DNA of 34,346 nucleotides, from positions 1 to 34,346 of IMG/VR virus record IMGVR_UViG_3300025133_009307. One strand, written 5' to 3'. The notes beneath the pieces are model-generated. The model was not told where the DNA came from and ran no database searches. It was given only the letters and a program-made list of their open reading frames with translations. Below, piece by piece: positions 1 to 8,677 of the stretch (position 1 is its first letter; each line of letters starts with the position of its first letter). Both the position numbers and the translations under genes were made by a program. The DNA is from a virus.

Positions 1-60
1 TACATTTTCTATATTTCTAGTGGAAACATTACCATCCACCATCCTGCTCCACTCATCCAT
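1..60 (-). CDS. 5' end of an unidentified CDS, cut by the window edge
   Basis: An ATG at 60 opens a frame that stays open to base 1, giving 20 codons (it begins MDEWSRMVDG). It starts one base after the TAA of the phosphomannomutase gene, the tight spacing seen throughout this cluster, so it is probably the next gene of the same transcript. No strong ribosome binding site is visible; an AGGA lies about 14 nt upstream. Too little is present to assign a function. Confidence 0.45.
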   Translation of the reverse strand, partial: MDEWSRMVDGNVSTRNIENV

Positions 61-61
61 T

Positions 62-871
62 TTATTCTTTTATTCCAGGAATAATTTTATCACAAATTAT
101 CTTAATTGTTTCATTGGGCCCAGATGTTTCAAATGAGTTTCCAGTCTTTAAAAGTTTCTCATAAATCGATCTATCATTTCCAGTTCCCTTGCATTTGTCT
201 CCAACAAACCATGGAATAATATCATCAGGGAAATGATTTAATGCATAAGTTTTATCCCATCCGTCTGGGTAAATATCAAGAGATGTACTGCCACCAAGTG
301 CTACAGTTATATTTTCAATATTGTAACTACTCATCCACGCTATTAATTGATCCCTCATTCTCAATCTCACCCTATGCCCATCGTCAAGTTCTGTAAAGAC
401 TTTCCTATCTTTATCATTTGCATTTCTTCCAATAGGGCACCAGTTAATTAATGACCCCCTGCTTGAGATAAAGTGACCTGTTAGCGGGCTTATTCCAAAA
501 TAATCATCAATATATTTTGTCTGAAGATACACTATTCCTTGAAACAGCCTATCCATCGATTCATTGCCTAGCCTGTCTCTCATAGATGCATTATGGGATG
601 ACGACCATGCCTCTCCATTCCAGCCGAACAGCTGTGTACCGTTACATGGTAGTAGTATGATGTCCCATAACTTGTCACCAGATGATAGAAATCTTGAATT
701 ATTCCATAGATCAGAGCACTGTTCTTTTAAATAGTCTAAACCACTTCCGGTCACGATGCCAACCTCTGTGTGCATTAGAAGATCAATTATTGCATTAACC
801 ATTCTCTTGCTTATTTTCTTTCTTGCAGGAGTTAATGTTCCATCCATATCAAACAATACTATATTACTCAT
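62..871 (-). CDS. Phosphomannomutase, eukaryote-type (HAD superfamily)
   Basis: This 269-aa protein resembles the HAD-type phosphomannomutases (PMM1/PMM2 family), which interconvert mannose-6-phosphate and mannose-1-phosphate, the precursor of GDP-mannose. Visible features are the HAD nucleophile motif DMDGT at residues 8-12 (Asp8 nucleophile, Asp10 acid/base) and the VTGS motif at 40-43. The family-typical stretch ISSRGSLINWCPIGR lies at 135-149, with Arg138 and Arg149 as likely phosphate contacts. GGSTSLDIYPDGWDKT is at 193-208, and the metal-binding GDK...GND segment is at 224-233. The length is close to that of human PMM (about 250-260). It is the distal gene of the metabolic cluster, 11 nt after isocitrate lyase, with AGGA 9 nt before the ATG. 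The fold assignment is firm. The exact substrate (mannose or another hexose phosphate, or simple phosphatase activity) is inferred. Bacteria normally use an unrelated phosphohexomutase, so this type is unusual here. Confidence 0.85.
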   Translation of the reverse strand: MSNIVLFDMDGTLTPARKKISKRMVNAIIDLLMHTEVGIVTGSGLDYLKEQCSDLWNNSRFLSSGDKLWDIILLPCNGTQLFGWNGEAWSSSHNASMRDRLGNESMDRLFQGIVYLQTKYIDDYFGISPLTGHFISSRGSLINWCPIGRNANDKDRKVFTELDDGHRVRLRMRDQLIAWMSSYNIENITVALGGSTSLDIYPDGWDKTYALNHFPDDIIPWFVGDKCKGTGNDRSIYEKLLKTGNSFETSGPNETIKIICDKIIPGIKE

Positions 872-882
872 GCCTCAAAATC

Positions 883-2196
883 CTAGTCAAATTGATCTGA
901 CTCTGTGGATCCTTTAAGCGCAAGAGTCGATGATATATCATCACCCATGATTGCTTCCTTTACAGAATCAAAGTATCCAGTTCCGACTTCCCTCTGATGT
1001 TTCGTAGCAGTATACCCAAAATGTTCAGACATAAATTCTTCATCTTGAAGCTCAACGTACGCAGACATAGAATAATCCTTATATTTTCTAGATAGCTCAA
1101 ACATTGAATGATTAAGAGAATGGAATCCTGCAAGTGTGACAAACTGAAATTTGTAGCCCATTTTGTTAAGCTGTTGTCTAAATGTTGAAATTGTCACTTC
1201 ATCCAAATGCTTTCTCCAGTTAAACGAAGGTGAACAATTATATGCAAGCAACTTTCCTGGAAACTTTTCATGAATCGCGTCGGCGAACTTTTGAGCTTCT
1301 TCTATATTTGGAGTTGAAGTTTCACACCATAACATGTCTGCATAAGGAGCGTAGGCAAGCCCTCTTGCAATAGCACAATCGATTCCTCCAGTAATTCTAT
1401 AAAATCCCTCAGAGGTTCTGCTACCAGTTAGGAACTCATGATCCCTTGGATCTATATCAGATGTTATTAGCTTTGCGCTATTTGCGTCTGTTCTAGCAAT
1501 TAAAACAGTAGGTACATCCATGACATCTGCTGCTAACCGTGCAGCCTTTAATGTTCTAATAAACTGCGATGTTGGTAACAGAACTTTTCCACCAAGGTGT
1601 CCACACTTTTTCTCAGAAGAAAGCTGATCTTCAAAATGAACTCCTGCTACACCTGATTCTATCATAGACTTCATCATCTCGTATGCGTTTAATGGACCTC
1701 CGAAGCCAGCTTCAGCATCTGCTATAACTGGGACCATCCAGTCTCTTGTTTGAATACCTTCTGAACTTTCAATTTGATCTGCTCTCTGCAGGGACTGATT
1801 AATTCTCTTTACTAGTGTTGGAACACTATTTGCCGGATATAAGCTCTGGTCTGGGTACGTCTGTCCAGAGAGATTTGCATCTGCAGCAACTTGCCAGCCA
1901 CTAACATATATTCCGTTTAGTCCGGCCTTTACTTGCTGAACTGCTTGATTTCCAGTTAGTGCTCCGAGAGCAGCGACCGGCTCTTCTTGATTGAGAAAGT
2001 TCCATAGCTTTTTTGATCCTTGCGCGGCAAGAGAATATTCTATTTTAACTCTTCCTCGAAGAGCATTAACGTCTGTTACTGTCCAGTCTCTATTAATTCC
2101 CTCCCACCTGCCGCTAGATGTAGGTTCTTCCTCGTCACACCTGCACTGATTCTCGTGCTTTGCACAAATAATGCAGTATCCATTATCATCGATCAT
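883..2196 (-). CDS. aceA: Isocitrate lyase (glyoxylate shunt)
   Basis: Isocitrate lyase splits isocitrate into succinate and glyoxylate, the first step of the glyoxylate shunt. The signature KKCGH with catalytic Cys198 lies at residues 196-200. Other conserved blocks are [10 protein letters not shown] near 99, [10 protein letters not shown] at 158-167 (metal and substrate Asp/Glu), ARTDA near 234 and NCSPSFNW at 320-327. The family-typical C-terminus ends in KGSTESDQF. At 437 aa it is of normal length (about 430), with all motifs intact, so activity is likely. I chose the ATG at 2196 because GGAG lies 6 nt upstream. An ATG at 2199 is possible; one at 2220 has no ribosome binding site. The 11-nt overlap with the malate synthase 3' end suggests translational coupling. 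The N-terminus carries an unusual cysteine cluster (Cys8, Cys11, Cys18, Cys20) before the normal enzyme begins near residue 28. Confidence 0.96.
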   Translation of the reverse strand: MIDDNGYCIICAKHENQCRCDEEEPTSSGRWEGINRDWTVTDVNALRGRVKIEYSLAAQGSKKLWNFLNQEEPVAALGALTGNQAVQQVKAGLNGIYVSGWQVAADANLSGQTYPDQSLYPANSVPTLVKRINQSLQRADQIESSEGIQTRDWMVPVIADAEAGFGGPLNAYEMMKSMIESGVAGVHFEDQLSSEKKCGHLGGKVLLPTSQFIRTLKAARLAADVMDVPTVLIARTDANSAKLITSDIDPRDHEFLTGSRTSEGFYRITGGIDCAIARGLAYAPYADMLWCETSTPNIEEAQKFADAIHEKFPGKLLAYNCSPSFNWRKHLDEVTISTFRQQLNKMGYKFQFVTLAGFHSLNHSMFELSRKYKDYSMSAYVELQDEEFMSEHFGYTATKHQREVGTGYFDSVKEAIMGDDISSTLALKGSTESDQFD

Positions 2197-3763
2197 CATT
2201 TTCTCCAACCAGCATATCATATGCCGGCAATGTTAAAAAGCTTACTAGCTCTCTAGATGTTGAAAGTCTACCAAATAAATTTGCTGCTCTGTCATATTGA
2301 CCAGATAAAAATACATCTTCTCCAACCTCAAGCCTTATTTTAAGAAGCTCTTCATCAAAAATTTTATCAAATATGTTCATATCAAATTTTTGATGCCTTA
2401 TCCATTGCCACACCTGTGTTCGAGATATTTCAGCTGTGGCAGCATCTTCCATAAGATTATAGAGAGGTACACATCCATTTCCTCTCAGCCAATTTTCAAT
2501 ATATTGGATTCCAATATTTATATTCTTTCTCAGTCCGCCGACTGTAATAAGCCCATCAGGACATATTAATAAATCACTTGATGTAATTTCACGTTCAATT
2601 TGCTTACTAATCTGGTTAGAATCTTTCATATATTCATCAAATATTTCTCTTGCAACGGGAACTAGGCCGGGGTGAGCTACCCATGTTCCATCATGTCCAG
2701 ATGTTACTTCGCGAAATTTATCACTCTTAACAGCTTGCATTGCAACGTTATTTGCATCGATATCATTTTTAATGGGTATTTGTGCCGCCATTCCGCCCAT
2801 CGCATGAACTCCTCTTCGATGGCATGTTTTAATTAATAGATCACTATACGATTTCATAAATTTTCTGTCCATCGTAACAGACGATCTATCTGGAAGAACT
2901 TTATTTTTATGATTTCTAAATGTCTTAATGTAACTAAAGATGTAGTCCCATCTGCCACAGTTAAGCCCGGCAGAGTGATCTGAAAGCTCCCATAAAATAT
3001 CGTCCATCTGAAATGCTGCTGGAAGAGTTTCTATTAGGACTGTCGCTCTAATCGTGCCCCTTGGCACATCTAGCTCATCTTGTGACCAATTGAACACATC
3101 ATTCCACCATCTTGCCTCCAGGTGATCCTCTATTTTGGGCAGATAGAAATATGAGCCAGTTCCTCGATCTATTTGCTCATGAACGTTATGAAAGAAAAAT
3201 AAGCCAAAATCAAAGAGTGCTGCGGGTATGGGCTTATCATCAACTAAAAAATGAGTTTCATTTAAATGAAGCCCCCTCGGTCTGACAAATAAGACTGCCG
3301 GGCTATCGTTAAGTTTATAGGTTCCTTTTGTTGGGTGCTCATACCTTATAGTTTTCCTAACAGCATCCCTTAAATTTCTCTGACCACATAAAACGTTATC
3401 CCATGTAGGCGATAGTGAATCTTCAAAATCAGCCATGAATACATTTGCGCCAGAATTCATTGCGTTGATTATCATCTTTCTATCAACTGGGCCTGTGATC
3501 TCTACTCTTCTATCTCTAAGATCATCTGGTATATCTGCAACTCTCCAATCATCAGATCTAATATCTTCATTTTCAGATAAAAAGTCTGGAGAGTATCCCT
3601 CATCATAAAAGCTTTGACGATTGTTTCTTTGATCTAAAAGTGATGTTAACTTTGGCCTAAATTTTCTCGTTAATTCTGCGAGAAAGTTCATAGCTGATAC
3701 ATCTAGAATGTCTGGGTAGGTGTCTAGATTTTCTATTCTAATGTTTAAGTCTGAAAATAACAA
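2186..3763 (-). CDS. aceB: Malate synthase A (glyoxylate shunt)
   Basis: Malate synthase condenses glyoxylate with acetyl-CoA to give malate, completing the shunt started by the neighbouring isocitrate lyase. The 525-aa length matches the A-type enzyme (E. coli AceB is about 533). Visible motifs are [11 protein letters not shown] near 159-169 with the substrate arginine, and IETLPAAF at 245-252 with the metal-binding Glu. The family signature [17 protein letters not shown] is at 261-277 with metal-binding Asp273. [12 protein letters not shown] is at 437-448 with the presumed catalytic base Asp440. The start is a TTG with a strong AAGGAG 7 nt upstream; that site overlaps the stop region of the ClpP gene just before it. 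It is A-type, not the longer G-type (GlcB). Identification is firm; acquisition from a host is inferred. Confidence 0.96.
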   Translation of the reverse strand: MLFSDLNIRIENLDTYPDILDVSAMNFLAELTRKFRPKLTSLLDQRNNRQSFYDEGYSPDFLSENEDIRSDDWRVADIPDDLRDRRVEITGPVDRKMIINAMNSGANVFMADFEDSLSPTWDNVLCGQRNLRDAVRKTIRYEHPTKGTYKLNDSPAVLFVRPRGLHLNETHFLVDDKPIPAALFDFGLFFFHNVHEQIDRGTGSYFYLPKIEDHLEARWWNDVFNWSQDELDVPRGTIRATVLIETLPAAFQMDDILWELSDHSAGLNCGRWDYIFSYIKTFRNHKNKVLPDRSSVTMDRKFMKSYSDLLIKTCHRRGVHAMGGMAAQIPIKNDIDANNVAMQAVKSDKFREVTSGHDGTWVAHPGLVPVAREIFDEYMKDSNQISKQIEREITSSDLLICPDGLITVGGLRKNINIGIQYIENWLRGNGCVPLYNLMEDAATAEISRTQVWQWIRHQKFDMNIFDKIFDEELLKIRLEVGEDVFLSGQYDRAANLFGRLSTSRELVSFLTLPAYDMLVGENDDR

Positions 3764-3775
3764 TTTGATGCTCCT

Positions 3776-4378
3776 TTACTCGAATGCTATGTCTACATCT
3801 ATCTTGATTTTAAGTGTTGGTACTCTTATTTGATTAGCTAAGTTATGCTTTTTAGCCTCTTCAGAGTCAAGATACCAATCTGCATGACCCTTCTTATGGA
3901 CTATTTTTAAAAAATGATCCTTTCTTTTTCCACAGTTTGACGCCATCATTTCATAAACTAGTTTATTAAGTCTATCTGTCTCTTCAGCAGATGCCTTTAT
4001 TTCTTCTACCTTGCCTCGCTCCATAGAGGAGACATCATGAATCATAACTGTCGCGCTTGAATCCATAAATCTATATCCCTCCTCTCCGAAGCTAAATAGA
4101 ATAGCACCGCAAGACATAGCTTTTCCTTCAACAATTGTCGCAACAGGAATGTCTGCATTTCTTATAGCGCTTATCATTGCCATGAGACTATAGACCTGGC
4201 CGCCGTAAGAATCTATAACAACTGGGATTATATTCTGTCCAGTATTGTGAGCTGTTGCTATTTGATCTTGAAATTCTTTTGCAGACTTTTCATCAAATTT
4301 ATTAACTCTAACAATTACAGGATTTTTTCTTAGCTCAACATCCTTTAAAAGCCCAGAAATCTCTGTAGTCCACTTCAT
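3776..4378 (-). CDS. ClpP-like serine protease
   Basis: A 200-aa ClpP/crotonase-fold serine peptidase (family S14). The triad is visible: nucleophile Ser89 in GKAMSCGA, His114 in MIHDV, and Asp167 in HADWYLDSEEAKKHNLANQI, aligned with the ClpP segment around its catalytic Asp. The oxyanion Gly pair is in IDSYGG (56-60). Length is that of cellular ClpP. No Clp ATPase is encoded in this window, so it would act alone, with host ClpX/ClpA, or as a prohead-type protease. Its position among metabolic genes, far from any head gene, argues weakly against the prohead role. The ATG has GAGG 5 nt upstream. That site lies in the 3' arm of an inverted repeat, and the start overlaps the stop of a short upstream ORF (ATGA). 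Confidence 0.85.
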   Translation of the reverse strand: MKWTTEISGLLKDVELRKNPVIVRVNKFDEKSAKEFQDQIATAHNTGQNIIPVVIDSYGGQVYSLMAMISAIRNADIPVATIVEGKAMSCGAILFSFGEEGYRFMDSSATVMIHDVSSMERGKVEEIKASAEETDRLNKLVYEMMASNCGKRKDHFLKIVHKKGHADWYLDSEEAKKHNLANQIRVPTLKIKIDVDIAFE

Positions 4379-4485
4379 ACATACCTCAGAATAATTCTGA
4401 GATATGCAGTTTCACGATTCATTTGATTTCTATCAATCATTGCTGAGATCCTGTCTATTGCAAACTCTGTCATTAAAATTAACAT
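4375..4485 (-). CDS. Short unidentified ORF upstream of clpP
   Basis: A 36-codon frame (ATG at 4485; a second in-frame ATG at 4473 would give 32 codons) fills most of the 118-nt gap between the NFU and ClpP-like genes. Its TGA overlaps the clpP ATG as ATGA, a classic coupling arrangement. The peptide is amphipathic and helix-prone (it contains AIDRISAMIDRNQMNRE). The ribosome binding site is weak: an AGG about 10 nt before the first ATG. I recognise no family. It may be a genuine small protein or a leader peptide whose translation opens the hairpin over the clpP ribosome binding site. Confidence 0.4.
   Translation of the reverse strand: MLILMTEFAIDRISAMIDRNQMNRETAYLRIILRYV
4383..4401 (-). 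promoter_or_regulatory. Inverted repeat partly covering the clpP ribosome binding site
   Basis: The palindrome CTCAGAATAATTCTGAG (8-1-8, perfect) lies just upstream of the clpP start. In the mRNA it can fold as a 7-bp hairpin with a 3-nt loop, and its 3' arm contains the GAG of the GAGG ribosome binding site. It may limit clpP initiation unless the short upstream ORF is being translated, or it may act as a DNA operator. The symmetry is directly visible; the role is inferred. Confidence 0.45.
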
Positions 4486-4496
4486 ATTATGGTAAC

Positions 4497-4760
4497 CTAA
4501 TAGTACGGATTCGTACCGGAAAAATGATCAGTTATATCTTCAATGTCGCCTAGATCAGGAAATTCTTCTCTTAAGAGAGCTTCTACTTGAAGTCTTAAAG
4601 TTATTCTTGCCCTCTCACAGCCCTGGCATCCGCCGCCCATTTCAACCTTTATTGATTTTTTCTCATCATCAAAATTCTGAATCAAAAGATAGCCACCATG
4701 CACTCCTAGACTGGGATTGATATCTTCATCAACAAATTTTTGTATCTTATCTTTATTCAT
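4497..4760 (-). CDS. NFU/NifU C-terminal-domain Fe-S cluster protein
   Basis: A small (87-aa) protein consisting almost only of the NifU C-terminal (NFU) domain, which carries or delivers [4Fe-4S] clusters. Diagnostic features are the segment NPSLGVHGGYL, then VEMGGGCQGCERARITL with the CxxC ligand pair (Cys45 and Cys48 from the start chosen here), and a C-terminal helix region. I placed the start at the ATG at 4760, which directly follows the RNR stop. An upstream ATG at 4778 would overlap the RNR gene by 17 nt; both sites have weak ribosome binding sequences. It is co-transcribed with the RNR and glyoxylate genes. Possible clients are host Fe-S enzymes such as aconitase, which makes the substrate of isocitrate lyase; this is inference only. 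Confidence 0.9.
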   Translation of the reverse strand: MNKDKIQKFVDEDINPSLGVHGGYLLIQNFDDEKKSIKVEMGGGCQGCERARITLRLQVEALLREEFPDLGDIEDITDHFSGTNPYY

Positions 4761-4761
4761 A

Positions 4762-7275
4762 TTATCCGCACTTTGCATATCCGCAAGTCAAACAAGTGGC
4801 ACATCCTTCCTGATAAACTATATTCGCTTGATCTCTGGATTCACAGCCACATGAAAGTGTTCCATTCCCCGGCTTTGTTCCATCAGAAATATATTTCTTT
4901 AAACATCTTGCTGTAACCTTTGCAAACGTGAACATATCAGCATCTCGGTCCTTCATGAGTTGCTCTACAAGATACTGTATTGGAACTCCGTGTCTCAGCG
5001 CTAAAGAAATTGTTCTAGTGAATGAGCTATAATTTGGATTATCGAATACTGATACAATATCCTTTACCACAACTTCATTCCCATCTTCGCCAAAAAGTAA
5101 GTCATACTTTGAATTCATAGTTTTTCTTGGATGTTTAACTATTCTTCCTGTTGAATATTTCTTTGGAATTTCTACATACTTTGAAAGGCCGCCTATGATT
5201 TCGTACGGTTTATCACCCATTGTTCCCACGAGAATAGTCCATCTCTCACCAGCAATAGTCGCATGATTTATTTGACACTGTAGCTCTTTTGGTCGTTTTG
5301 GAGCGTTGTGATAAAAAATAGCACCATTCTCTCTATCACCTATAGACTTTTCTTCTTTAGACACAAGAACACCGTCTCGAGATCCATCTCTGTAGACAGT
5401 GACACCCTTGCACCCAAGCTTCCATCCTTGCATGTAGATGTCCTTAATGACACTAATGTCTGTATCTTTTGGAACATTTGTTGTATTTGATATCGCATGG
5501 CAAACCCACTTCTGTGCCGCGGCTTGCATTCTAATTTTTGAAATCCAGTTGATGTCAGCAGATGTAGATTTATGATACGGGCTCATTTGTTCAAGATCTT
5601 CATATGACATAGTCTTTCCCTCTGGAATAGACAATGAATTCATCCACCTTCTAAACCCATGATGATATACGTCGTACTCCTGCCATGTGTCACCATTATC
5701 ATCAACAAAATCTATTCTTGCTCCCGATTCTGCGACTTGATTGATCTTTTTTCTTCTCGTATATTTTAGAAGATATGCGGGCTCAATTCCAGAAGTTGTT
5801 TGAGCCAGTACAGAAACTGATCCTGCAGGAGCCGTTGTAGTTAATGAGATATTTCTTCTGCCCCACTTTTCATTCATTTGCAATAATTCTGGATCTTCCT
5901 CCCATATTCTTCTTAGGAATGGGTGATATGTTTCTTTAGAAAAATCATGAACAGGAAACGAGCCTCTTTCTTTTGCCATGATGCATGAAGATCTATACGC
6001 ATTAACTGCCAGTGTCTTATAGATTTTTTCAACAACTTCTATTGATTTATCTGATCCGTATGTGATATTCAGTGCTGCAAGTGTATCTCCTACTGCCGTC
6101 ACACCAAGCCCAGTTCGTCTACCATTTACAGCCTGTTCACGTATATTATTCCACAGGTCTCTTTCGATTTTCTTTACATTTTCTGGCTCAGGGTCAGCGT
6201 GTATTTTCTCTATAATCTTATCGATTTGTTCAATTTCAAGGTCTACCATGTCATCCATTAGGCGCTGAGCTTTATGAGCTACATCTGACATTTTATTAAA
6301 ATTAAATCTTGAATTCTTCTTAAACGGCCTATCAACAAACGAGCTAAGATTAATTAGCATCAATCTGCATGAATCGTATGCTGATAGAATTATTTCTCCG
6401 CATGGATTAGTGGATACAGACCCAAATCCCTCATCTTCGTAAATGTCAGATGGAGTTAATTTCTTAGCTGTATCCCAGAAGAGAAGCCCGGGCTCTGCAG
6501 TCTTGTGCGCTGATTCTATTATTTCCTCCCACAGATCCTTTGCCCTGATCATCTTTTTCATCTCGGGATCATCACTATCAACTGGGAACCTTAGCTCTAC
6601 ATCTGTGTCATCTTCAACAGCACACATAAATTCATCACTAAGCTTTATGGAGATATTTGCACCAGTAACTCTTGTGAGAAGATGCTTTATTTTTATAAAA
6701 TCACTAATTTGAGGATGGTGAACAGATATCGTTATCATTAACGCACCACGTCGACCGCCTTGAGCAACCTCTCTGCAAGAATTAGAAAATCTATCCATAA
6801 AGACTTCAATTCCATCAGTCGTTCTAGCTGCATTTGCAGTTGACAATCCCTTGGGGCGTATTGATGAAATATCAAATCCTACACCACCTCTTCTCTTTGC
6901 TATCTGGACTAGTTCTTGATCAGTTTTAAGAATCCCTCCGTAAGAATCCCACGGAGGCTCAATCACAAAGCAGTTTGATAGAGACTGAATCTGAAAATCA
7001 TTACCTATTCCAGCCATGGGGCTGCCCTGCGGGATTACGAATTTAAAATCCTTGAAAAGACCATATATCTCCTCCTCTGTCATTGGATTTTTGTATTTCT
7101 TTTCTATTCTTGAAAATTCTTTTGCGAGACGGCGATGCATGTCATCTGGTGTTTTTTCATAAAAGTTTCCAGATCTGTCGCACAGAGCGTACTTTGTAAC
7201 AAAGACATTGGCAGCTAGCTCGTCACCATCAAAATATTCAATGCTTTTCTTAAGAGCATCATTAAAATTTACCAC
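4762..7275 (-). CDS. nrdJ: Ribonucleotide reductase, class II (adenosylcobalamin-dependent)
   Basis: This enzyme reduces ribonucleotides to deoxyribonucleotides for phage DNA synthesis, using coenzyme B12 to generate a thiyl radical. Numbered from the start chosen here (837 aa), NPCGEI is at residues 290-295 with the presumed radical Cys292 and Glu294. Cys102 (SLSNCF) and Cys303 form the likely active-site redox pair. TTAPAGSVSVLAQTTSGIEP is the phosphate-binding region. The C-terminal 29 residues hold six cysteines (809, 811, 825, 828, 831, 836) as shuttle or zinc ligands, typical of NrdJ with a TSCPD-type tail. No small R2-type subunit is present, as expected for class II. I moved the start to the GTG at 7275, which has GGAGGA 6 nt upstream. 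The frame extends to a GTG at 7317 with no such site. Identity is firm; class II rather than class I rests on motif pattern. Confidence 0.93.
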   Translation of the reverse strand: MVNFNDALKKSIEYFDGDELAANVFVTKYALCDRSGNFYEKTPDDMHRRLAKEFSRIEKKYKNPMTEEEIYGLFKDFKFVIPQGSPMAGIGNDFQIQSLSNCFVIEPPWDSYGGILKTDQELVQIAKRRGGVGFDISSIRPKGLSTANAARTTDGIEVFMDRFSNSCREVAQGGRRGALMITISVHHPQISDFIKIKHLLTRVTGANISIKLSDEFMCAVEDDTDVELRFPVDSDDPEMKKMIRAKDLWEEIIESAHKTAEPGLLFWDTAKKLTPSDIYEDEGFGSVSTNPCGEIILSAYDSCRLMLINLSSFVDRPFKKNSRFNFNKMSDVAHKAQRLMDDMVDLEIEQIDKIIEKIHADPEPENVKKIERDLWNNIREQAVNGRRTGLGVTAVGDTLAALNITYGSDKSIEVVEKIYKTLAVNAYRSSCIMAKERGSFPVHDFSKETYHPFLRRIWEEDPELLQMNEKWGRRNISLTTTAPAGSVSVLAQTTSGIEPAYLLKYTRRKKINQVAESGARIDFVDDNGDTWQEYDVYHHGFRRWMNSLSIPEGKTMSYEDLEQMSPYHKSTSADINWISKIRMQAAAQKWVCHAISNTTNVPKDTDISVIKDIYMQGWKLGCKGVTVYRDGSRDGVLVSKEEKSIGDRENGAIFYHNAPKRPKELQCQINHATIAGERWTILVGTMGDKPYEIIGGLSKYVEIPKKYSTGRIVKHPRKTMNSKYDLLFGEDGNEVVVKDIVSVFDNPNYSSFTRTISLALRHGVPIQYLVEQLMKDRDADMFTFAKVTARCLKKYISDGTKPGNGTLSCGCESRDQANIVYQEGCATCLTCGYAKCG

Positions 7276-7303
7276 CTCTCGTCCTCCACAATAATATTTA
7301 CTG

Positions 7304-8677
7304 CTAGTCACCGTCACCGTTAACTTCTTTCCACTTCTTCTTTAAAAGATTTTTCATTGATTGAGCATCAGTTTTCAAAACATCTTCAAGAGACATCTCC
7401 TCACTATTTGCCACAACTCTGATTTTTGACATAGAAGTATCAAGCAGTACAGGATAAAGTATTCCATCTCTTCCCGCTCTATTTTTTGCTACAAATAATC
7501 TTCCGACACCCGACGATTTTTCCATCGGCTTTCTTGATAGGGATAATACAACATCTGCGACCATGGCCTTTCCATAGGCCTCAGACATGTTTTCTAGTCC
7601 CACGACTGATGCATTTGCTGCATCTCTATTCGACTGTGACGCTGTCCAGATTGGTACGTTCATGTCCATCGATAGATTTCTCAACTCCTCATAAATCAGC
7701 TTAAGTTCATGTCTAAGAGAATCATAGCGACGGGAAGAACGCATGATATCCGCGTAATCTATAATTATCAAGCTTGGTACGAAAGACTTTAATAAAAGCT
7801 TCTCTATATGATTTCTTATTGTCATCACAGATGCAGATCCTGTCGGATATTCTTTAATAATTAGACGACCCAGTTCAGCTTTTTCATACACTGCAAGGAC
7901 TTCTTCCTTTCTATCAATTACATCGTTACTTGGAATCTCACAAAGGTTGCTATCGTATCGAATACCGACAGCTCTTTCTGATAGCTCAAATGTATAGTGT
8001 ATTACATTCTTTCCACGAGTTAGTGCTTCAGCTCCAAGATTCACTAAGAAGTGTGATTTTCCAACTCCTGTGGGTGCTGTAATGACTCCCAGCTCTCCTC
8101 TTCCAAGCCCTCCGCTTAAAATTCCTCTTTTATCAAGTTCTGGAATTCCAGTGGGACATGGGAATCTAGTTATTTCTGTGAATCTGCTCTCGTAATCTTC
8201 AAAAAAATTATGACCCAAAGTTGATGGCATTCCCTTAGATATTGCATTTTTCATAAGATCAACAACAGACTCATATTTGTCTGACGCGATTAAATCAACT
8301 GCTTGCTCAAGAGCGTCCTTTAGTGATTGCTTCTTGCAAAAATCAAGAGATTTTTCTTTCACAAAATCAAGATCACCAAGATCTGGATTCATCTTAATTC
8401 TATGAAGAAATTCAATTATTTGATCTCTTAAGATTAGATCATTACCTTCACGAAGATCATCTCGTATTATTGTTATGAGAAGCGGAAGTGTTGGAAATGA
8501 CTTATACTTTTCGTGATAAGCGAAATATCTTTCTGTTAAAAAGCATAAATACTTTTGCTCAAAATATGTGGGTGTCATCACCTCAATCATCTGAGCTGCC
8601 CAGTTTTGATCAGTTATAAATGCCTGAAAGATCTTTTCTTGGAATGATTTTCCATATTGTCCAAAATATGAATTCAT
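7304..8677 (-). CDS. Replicative DNA helicase, DnaB/gp41-like
   Basis: A 457-aa ring helicase of superfamily 4 that unwinds the replication fork. The N-terminal ~150 residues are helical, like the DnaB primase-interaction domain. The RecA-like core starts near GIPELDKRGILSGGLGRGEL. Walker A APTGVGKS is at 201-208, the helicase Glu region HYTFELSERAVGIR at 227-240, and Walker B LIIIDYADI at 303-311. Also visible are the WTASQSNRDA sensor segment at 344-353 and an arginine-finger region near GRLFVAKNRAGRDG (392-405). The length matches DnaB and T4 gp41. The ATG overlaps the TGA of the upstream nuclease gene (ATGA), with AGGA 5 nt before it. Domain and role are clear. Confidence 0.93.
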   Translation of the reverse strand: MNSYFGQYGKSFQEKIFQAFITDQNWAAQMIEVMTPTYFEQKYLCFLTERYFAYHEKYKSFPTLPLLITIIRDDLREGNDLILRDQIIEFLHRIKMNPDLGDLDFVKEKSLDFCKKQSLKDALEQAVDLIASDKYESVVDLMKNAISKGMPSTLGHNFFEDYESRFTEITRFPCPTGIPELDKRGILSGGLGRGELGVITAPTGVGKSHFLVNLGAEALTRGKNVIHYTFELSERAVGIRYDSNLCEIPSNDVIDRKEEVLAVYEKAELGRLIIKEYPTGSASVMTIRNHIEKLLLKSFVPSLIIIDYADIMRSSRRYDSLRHELKLIYEELRNLSMDMNVPIWTASQSNRDAANASVVGLENMSEAYGKAMVADVVLSLSRKPMEKSSGVGRLFVAKNRAGRDGILYPVLLDTSMSKIRVVANSEEMSLEDVLKTDAQSMKNLLKKKWKEVNGDGD

